Assembly (NCBI GenBank): GCA_031282985.1
Contig: JAITCR010000129.1
Location: 1-7,673, forward strand
Length of the DNA: 7,673 nt
Direction of reading: 5' to 3'
Source: Nitrososphaerota archaeon
GTDB lineage: Archaea; Thermoproteota; Bathyarchaeia; Bathyarchaeales; Bathycorpusculaceae
The position numbers and the translations under genes are program-made. Shown here one piece after another: positions 5,892 through 7,673 of this stretch. A model generated the notes under the pieces. It had not been told where the DNA came from. It saw nothing but the letters and a program-made list of their open reading frames with translations, and did no database searches. The first letter of the stretch is position 1, and every line of letters begins with the position of its first letter.

Positions 5892-5909
5892 GTTATAAAA
5901 ATATGACGT
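5890..5909. promoter_or_regulatory. TATA-like element inside an imperfect palindrome
   Basis: ACGTTATA and TATGACGT (one mismatch as an inverted repeat) flank AAAA. On the minus strand it contains TTTTTATAAC, the TATA-like box of the membrane protein/Xre operon. It adjoins the palindrome at 5876-5891 and may be a second binding site. Confidence 0.55.
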
Positions 5910-6078
5910 TAGACATATATAACATTTGTGTTGGTTTCCAAATAGGGGGAGAACTAATGTATACAATTAATTGGTCGTGACCAGAATATACGAAAAATTA
6001 TCAGTAATTTCACAGTCTTTTTTGGTTGTGAGTTATTGCTTTGTTTTTAGACCGTAGATCGGCTTTGGGACAAAATTG

Positions 6079-6396
6079 TTAGTTTTCTTTGTTTAGTGTT
6101 TTTTCATCGTCAAGTGTTGGAGTGATTTCCCTTGTGCAGATTTCTGCATTATATACCTTTAGAAAACTTAGAATCTTTTCCAAATCTACCTCACGCACAA
6201 TTATAACGCTGCGTGCAAGTTTCACATGTGGAATGTCCTCAAGCAATCCATGTCGATGATGCCTATATTTCCCCTTATGATTGGTAGTGTCTTGACCGTA
6301 AAATTTCTGCACAAACCGATTAACAACTGTTAAACTATTAATTGTGCCTTTTTCTGTGTTTTTGTAGACTCGAAAAACTATCAATTTAGCTTTCAT
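6079..6396 (-). CDS. Unrecognised 105-residue basic protein
   Basis: I do not recognise this family with confidence. The protein begins MKAKLIVFRVYKNTEKGT and has a strongly basic middle (HKGKYRHHRH, 40-49). The segment GLLEDIPHVKLARSVIIVRE (50-69) follows, then a probable helix DLEKILSFLKVYNAEI (71-86) and an acidic, polar tail. The alternation of strand-like and helix-like segments suggests a small globular domain, and the basic patch suggests nucleic-acid contact, but this is inference. I chose ATG 6396; an ATG at 6420 (MGVGERTIMK) is equally in frame, and the TATA-like element at 6452-6459 would allow either. The longer frame reaching 6558 runs through the promoter and is not credible. 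It lies apart from the peptide operon, on the same strand. Confidence 0.7.
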   Translation of the reverse strand: MKAKLIVFRVYKNTEKGTINSLTVVNRFVQKFYGQDTTNHKGKYRHHRHGLLEDIPHVKLARSVIIVREVDLEKILSFLKVYNAEICTREITPTLDDEKTLNKEN

Positions 6397-6431
6397 GATT
6401 GTTCTTTCGCCCACTCCCATACTAACCCTAC

Positions 6432-6450
6432 ATGCGTAAGAGTTACGCAT
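6432..6450. promoter_or_regulatory. Palindrome ATGCGTAA-GAG-TTACGCAT, candidate operator
   Basis: Perfect 8-base arms around three bases, directly downstream of a TATA-like box (TATAAATG, minus strand 6459-6452) and over the predicted transcription start of the 105-residue gene. A related half-site (GTAACGC) lies at 6463-6469. It could also form a short hairpin in the 5' RNA. Confidence 0.65.
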
Positions 6451-6451
6451 A

Positions 6452-6459
6452 CATTTATA
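6452..6459 (-). promoter_or_regulatory. TATA-like promoter element of the 105-residue gene
   Basis: TATAAATG on the minus strand, about 32 bases before ATG 6420 and 56 before ATG 6396. Confidence 0.5.
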
Positions 6460-6511
6460 GAGGTAACGCAATACAATACAATCAAGCAGGCGAAAAACCG
6501 CGAAAAACAAA

Positions 6512-7532
6512 AACCAACAAAACCTCACAAACCTAATACAACAACTAAAAACAGACAAGTTTGAGTACCAAGAAACAAAGCCAAACCCATAGACTGGACA
6601 AGCTATGACCTAGCGCAAACAAGTGAAATAAATGACATGCTCCTCTTAATACGCGACATAGTAGAGCAAGCAGCCTGCAATCTTGACCTGCCCAAAGCTT
6701 TTGAGCATAAAACACTAGGAAGACCCAAACACAACCCAGCAGACGGCGCCAAAGGAGTACTTGTGGCTCAATACTTTGGCATATCCAACCGTGCAACACA
6801 AGGCTACATGATACTCTTCAAAGAAAAACTATGCTTAACGAGCCTCTTTAGCTACAAAACAATCGAGCGTGTCTACGGCGATGTGCAAGTTAGGCAAATT
6901 TTGGAAGATTTTCGAGTTAACCAATATGCCTGTTAGAGATTTGGAACACGAATTTGGTCCAGATGGTTCAGGTCTTACCCCATCTTGCAAACAAAACTAT
7001 GAAAATGATCGCCAAAAAATCAAACCCAAAGGTTACGAGAAAATCGTGGTAATGGTTGGCCTTAAGTACAAGCTTATTTCCTCTTTTAAATACGCCGCTA
7101 AGCCTACTGCTCATGAGTCACTTTATTTTGAGTCTTTGCTAACTGAAACCGCCCGCCGGTATAGTCGGGTAGATTTAGTGGCTGGGGATTCTGGTTTTTT
7201 GTCGCGGTGTAATTGTGATTTGGTGGCAGGTGTTGGGGCGGTTCTGCGTTTTTATCCAAAGAAAAATTCCCTGTTGAGTTCGAAGGGCGGTAGAGCTTGG
7301 TGGGTGATGCTTGAAGAGTTAACTGTTGATCCTCAGAAGTGGCTTTCGGAGTATCATAAGCGTTCCAATACGGAGGGTTGTTTTTTAACATTGAAACATG
7401 ATTCCTTTATCGTTACGTAAAGAGCTTGATGAGCGCAGACAACAAGAAGCATTTACAAGAGCCTGCAACCTAAACATCAAACACTTATGCTACCTGAATT
7501 ATCTTGAAGGCATAAATGCAAGAGAAACCTAG
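6512..7532 (+). pseudogene. Frameshifted DDE transposase (IS4/IS5-like, DDE_Tnp_1 type)
   Basis: Joining three frames gives a near-complete transposase of about 340 residues. The N-terminal part (QQNLTNLIQQLKTDKFEYQE) ends at a TAG at 6590-6592. Text continues from IDWTSYDLAQTSEINDMLLL in another frame to a TAG at 6934-6936 and includes GRPKHNPADGAKG and FSYKTIERVYGD. It then returns to the first frame (MPVRDLEHEFGPDGSGL) up to a stop at 7418-7420. The C-terminus (LRKELDERRQQEAFTRACN through YLEGINARET) lies in the third frame and ends at 7532. The catalytic triad is still recognisable: D in PDG (6962), D in GDSGF (7187), and E in YHKRSNTEG (7373), with the YxxRxxxE pattern of IS4-type enzymes. 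No start codon or clear terminal inverted repeats were found. It is inactive unless recoded; the ends are approximate. Confidence 0.82.
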
Positions 7533-7587
7533 CACAAATAATAGACAACTTCCGAGTGTGTGTTTAGCTCATCTGTGTGTTTGTTAG

Positions 7588-7673
7588 TTATTCTTTGTTT
7601 GTTCCTTCTTCTTGGGTTATTATGATGTAGACTCTTTTTCCAAGATAGCATTTGGTATGTCTGCTTTGGCTGA
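7588..7673 (-). pseudogene. Partial DUF2080-like transposon-encoded protein, frameshifted
   Basis: On the minus strand the sequence ends YLGKRVYIIITQEEGTNKE with a TAA at 7590-7588. Just upstream, in a different frame, lies SAKADIP. Together they read like the SAKADIP-x-x-YLGKRVYVII core I recall for small transposon-encoded proteins of the DUF2080 type. The two pieces are out of frame by one base near 7648-7652 (around CCAAATGC on the minus strand). The gene continues beyond the right edge. The fragment is only about 28 residues, so the family call is tentative. Confidence 0.5.

Noticed and set aside
5959..5982. Seven-codon plus-strand peptide after a G-rich stretch, next to a 12-base palindrome TGGTC-GT-GACCA (5972-5983)
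   Set aside because: Too short to support as a gene, and the palindrome has no promoter or gene arrangement around it to give it meaning.
6467..7673. Terminal inverted repeats of the DDE transposon
   Set aside because: Comparing sequence before about 6510 with the complement after 7532 shows only shared A-rich composition, no convincing inverted repeat.
1..7673. CRISPR arrays, tRNA or rRNA genes
   Set aside because: No regularly spaced repeats and no recognisable tRNA or rRNA segments on either strand.

Overview
The window looks archaeal. Several genes have an A/T-rich TATA-like element about 25 bases before the start region, and at least one (5871) appears leaderless. Others carry strong Shine-Dalgarno sequences, and the flanks hold transposon remnants of types common in archaea. 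This is inference; no rRNA or housekeeping gene is present, and the lineage cannot be fixed (a methanogen or a Thermoproteota-type archaeon would both fit).

Layout. At the left edge (1-391, minus) is a decayed IS1-like transposase with a zinc-ribbon start and a DEMWSF-type motif. About 300 bases without a convincing gene follow. The core is a minus-strand operon read from 4614 down to 738: a 52-residue cysteine-rich peptide, a radical SAM/SPASM enzyme with an N-terminal PqqD-like recognition domain, an ABC ATPase, and two six-helix ABC-2 permeases. Immediately upstream, on the same strand, is a ribbon-helix-helix-like protein (4700-5212). Further upstream is a membrane protein/Xre regulator pair (5324-5871) and an unrecognised 105-residue protein (6079-6396). 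The right flank holds a frameshifted DDE transposase (about 6512-7532, plus) and a frameshifted fragment resembling DUF2080 transposon-encoded proteins (7588-7673, minus).

How it works together (inference). The peptide is the precursor of a ribosomally made, modified peptide. Its six cysteines are spaced exactly three residues apart, followed by a Gly-Pro turn and a small-residue tail with its own three-residue periodicity. This is the architecture of hairpin sactipeptides such as thurincin H, but with six donor cysteines rather than four. The radical SAM enzyme would install Cys-to-alpha-carbon thioether bridges. The ATPase and two permeases would export the product and/or protect the producer. 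Two adjacent perfect palindromes sit at the predicted transcription start of this operon, next to the RHH-like gene, which suggests a dedicated regulator. No leader peptidase is present.

The main discovery candidate is this compact archaeal sactipeptide-like system, lying between mobile-element remnants.
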